Below, in pieces: positions 62,775 to 64,000 of a stretch of DNA of 64,000 nt. Positions within the stretch are counted from its first letter, which is position 1; each line of letters starts with the position of its first letter. The position numbers were made by a program, and so were the translations under genes. The DNA is from an uncultured Sulfitobacter sp. GTDB lineage: Bacteria > Pseudomonadota > Alphaproteobacteria > Rhodobacterales > Rhodobacteraceae. Location: NCBI GenBank assembly GCA_947492925.1, contig CANLOQ010000003.1:712080-776079 (forward strand), written 5' to 3'. The notes beneath the pieces were generated by a model. The model worked only from the letters and a program-made list of their open reading frames with translations. It did not search any database and had not been told where the DNA came from.

Positions 62775-63443
62775 ATGAACACCCACCGTTTCACCTTGTC
62801 GGATACCCAGCTTGAAGCGCTGCCCAGCGGTGCCCTTTTCTGGCCCGCGCGCGCGATGCTTTGCGTCAGTGACCTGCACTTGGGCAAAGCCGAACGCATC
62901 GCCCGGCGGGGTGGCGCTGCCCTGCCCCCCTATGAGACACGCGATACGCTGACCCGACTTGCCGCTGATCTGGAACGCACGCAAGCGCGGATCGTGCTCT
63001 GCCTTGGCGATAGTTTCGACGATCTGAGCTCTGCTCGCGCGCTGCCCGAAGAAGAAAAGCTCTGGATCACACGGCTGCAAGCGGGGCGCGAATGGCTCTG
63101 GGTTGAGGGCAATCACGATCCCGGACCCGTCGATCTTGGCGGTACACATCTGGCGCAGCATGTGGACGGGCCGCTTGTCTTTCGTCACGTAGCGGAAACC
63201 ACGCAGGCAGGCAGCGTTGAGCTATCGGGCCATTATCACCCCAAGGTACGGATTGCCTTGGGTGGGCGCACAGTGTCGCGCCCCGCGTTTCTCTATGATC
63301 AGCACCGCCTCATCATGCCGGCCTACGGCACCTATACCGGCGGGCTCGACAGCCGCGCGCCGGTTTTTGCGCCCTTGTTGCAGCCCGGCGCATGTGCTGT
63401 GTTGACCGGCAAAAGCGCCATTGCGGTGCCAATGCCACGATAG
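62775..63443 (+). CDS. pdeM: Ligase-associated DNA damage response endonuclease PdeM
   Basis: A 222-residue metallophosphoesterase from the ATG at 62775, preceded by AAAGG. The metal-binding motifs are VSDLHLGKAERI, CLGDSFDD, EGNHDP and SGHYHPK, which suit a two-metal phosphodiesterase. The family members cut single-stranded DNA and work beside the Lhr-like helicase. It lies 40 bases downstream of the helicase gene and ten bases before the thioesterase gene. Confidence 0.92.
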   Translation: MNTHRFTLSDTQLEALPSGALFWPARAMLCVSDLHLGKAERIARRGGAALPPYETRDTLTRLAADLERTQARIVLCLGDSFDDLSSARALPEEEKLWITRLQAGREWLWVEGNHDPGPVDLGGTHLAQHVDGPLVFRHVAETTQAGSVELSGHYHPKVRIALGGRTVSRPAFLYDQHRLIMPAYGTYTGGLDSRAPVFAPLLQPGACAVLTGKSAIAVPMPR

Positions 63444-63452
63444 GACCGACCG

Positions 63453-63872
63453 ATGGACGCCGCCACAACCAACCGTATCCACACAAGTTTTGCCGCGCAG
63501 GCCATGATGAAAACAATGGGCGCGGAGCTTATTGAGGTATCCGCCGGCCTGATCCGCATCGCCGCTCCCGTCTTGCCGGGGATGACCCAGCAACAGGGAT
63601 TCGGGCATGCAGCCCTGACCTTTGCCATCGGGGATTCTGCCGCGGGTTATGCGGCGTTGTCGATGATGCCACTGGACAGCGAAGTCGTCACGTCAGAGAT
63701 CAAGATCAACCTGCTGGCCCCCGCACGCGGCGACCGGTTGGTCGCCACGGGCCGGGTGATAAAGCCGGGCAAGCGGCTGTGCGTGGTGACCGCCGAAGTA
63801 CATGCAGAGGCGGATGGCGCATCAAAGTTGATTGCCATCCTGCAAGGGACAATGGTGCCCGTCCCGGCCTAA
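63453..63872 (+). CDS. PaaI-family hotdog thioesterase
   Basis: A 139-residue single hotdog domain. The helix-facing segment [20 protein letters not shown] (residues 48-67) corresponds to the family motif with HG-type active site, although the usual HGG is replaced by FGH. It is followed by [16 protein letters not shown]. The family hydrolyses acyl-CoA thioesters; the substrate is unknown. It ends in a four-base overlap with the converging folD stop codon. Confidence 0.88.
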   Translation: MDAATTNRIHTSFAAQAMMKTMGAELIEVSAGLIRIAAPVLPGMTQQQGFGHAALTFAIGDSAAGYAALSMMPLDSEVVTSEIKINLLAPARGDRLVATGRVIKPGKRLCVVTAEVHAEADGASKLIAILQGTMVPVPA

Positions 63873-64000
63873 GCCGTCAGCCCTTCCGGCTCTGCCAGCC
63901 CGTTCGCCCGACAGCATGCGGTCACGGTGTTGGCCAGCAGGCAGGCGATGGTCATGGGGCCGACGCCGCCCGGCACGGGCGTGATGGCACCTGCGCGTTC
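63869..64000 (-). CDS. folD: FolD bifunctional protein, C-terminal end (cut by the window edge)
   Basis: The last 43 codons of methylenetetrahydrofolate dehydrogenase/cyclohydrolase on the minus strand. The conserved [19 protein letters not shown] is present, the cofactor-proximal end of the family. The enzyme supplies formyl-tetrahydrofolate. The stop codon at 63869-63871 overlaps the stop codon of the thioesterase. The N-terminal part lies beyond 64000. Confidence 0.93.
   Translation of the reverse strand, partial: ERAGAITPVPGGVGPMTIACLLANTVTACCRANGLAEPEGLTA

Noticed and set aside
1-64000. CRISPR arrays, transposase genes and prophage or gene transfer agent structural genes
   Set aside because: No regularly spaced repeats, no transposase motifs and no capsid or tail gene were found on reading through.

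Overview
The window looks like a chromosomal segment of a marine Rhodobacterales bacterium of the Roseobacter group. This rests on gene order and protein style: the pcm-tolC-popZ-like order, the ctaC-ctaB-ctaG-coxC-surf1-thrC-M16 peptidase run, a tad/flp pilus locus whose pilins carry an Asp-Trp instead of Glu-Tyr motif, a ptsP-lysC pair, and generally GC-rich coding. Nearly all genes are intact and tightly packed. I see no insertion sequence, CRISPR array, prophage structural gene or rRNA, and a single tRNA (tRNA-Cys, GCA). The genus cannot be fixed from the sequence alone.

Layout. 1-4 kb: ygfZ, efp, a small conserved alphaproteobacterial protein, a membrane hydrolase-like protein and cobQ. 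4-7.5 kb: on the minus strand, pcm-like methyltransferase, a TolC-type outer membrane channel and a very acidic PopZ-like protein. 7.6-9.3 kb: tRNA-Cys, then a LysM protein with a hydrophobic tail that overlaps a tiny two-helix membrane protein (possible effector/partner pair). 9.4-15 kb: ptsP, a 55-residue membrane protein, lysC, SDR, DUF1178 and NUDIX genes. 15.2-17.7 kb: the modABC molybdate importer. 17.8-30 kb: mixed metabolism and transport (EcsC, GNAT, flavin reductase, EamA, SulP, glycosyltransferase, mtnP, LysE, apt, glutamate dehydrogenase, FAD oxidase, metallo-beta-lactamase fold protein). 30.4-38.2 kb: a small protein, then the cytochrome c oxidase assembly and subunit operon running into thrC and a processing-type peptidase. 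38.4-44 kb: tldD, dprA, topA. 44.1-44.7 kb: about 600 bases without a recognisable gene. 44.7-47.4 kb: 3-oxoacid CoA-transferase A/B, a small acetyltransferase and a lytic transglycosylase.

47.4-60 kb is the most distinctive part: a complete-looking Tad (tight adherence) pilus locus. It has two Flp pilin genes separated by a long hairpin, cpaB, the cpaC secretin, an OmpA-like lipoprotein in the place where cpaD often sits, cpaE/tadZ, cpaF/tadA, tadB, tadC, two tetratricopeptide lipoproteins, the cpaA prepilin peptidase and an AAA+ ATPase. No tadE/tadG minor pseudopilin genes are present. Just after it, on the opposite strand, lies a 25-residue membrane microprotein with a near-perfect ribosome binding site, a 13-bp hairpin, and a second, degenerate copy of its 5' end. 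The window ends with the helicase-endonuclease pair (Lhr-like helicase and PdeM), a thioesterase and the 3' end of folD.

The best candidates for something undescribed are the microprotein with its partial duplicate, the LysM/membrane protein pair next to the tRNA, the Asp-Trp Flp pilins, and the diverged PopZ-like protein recognised mainly by gene order.
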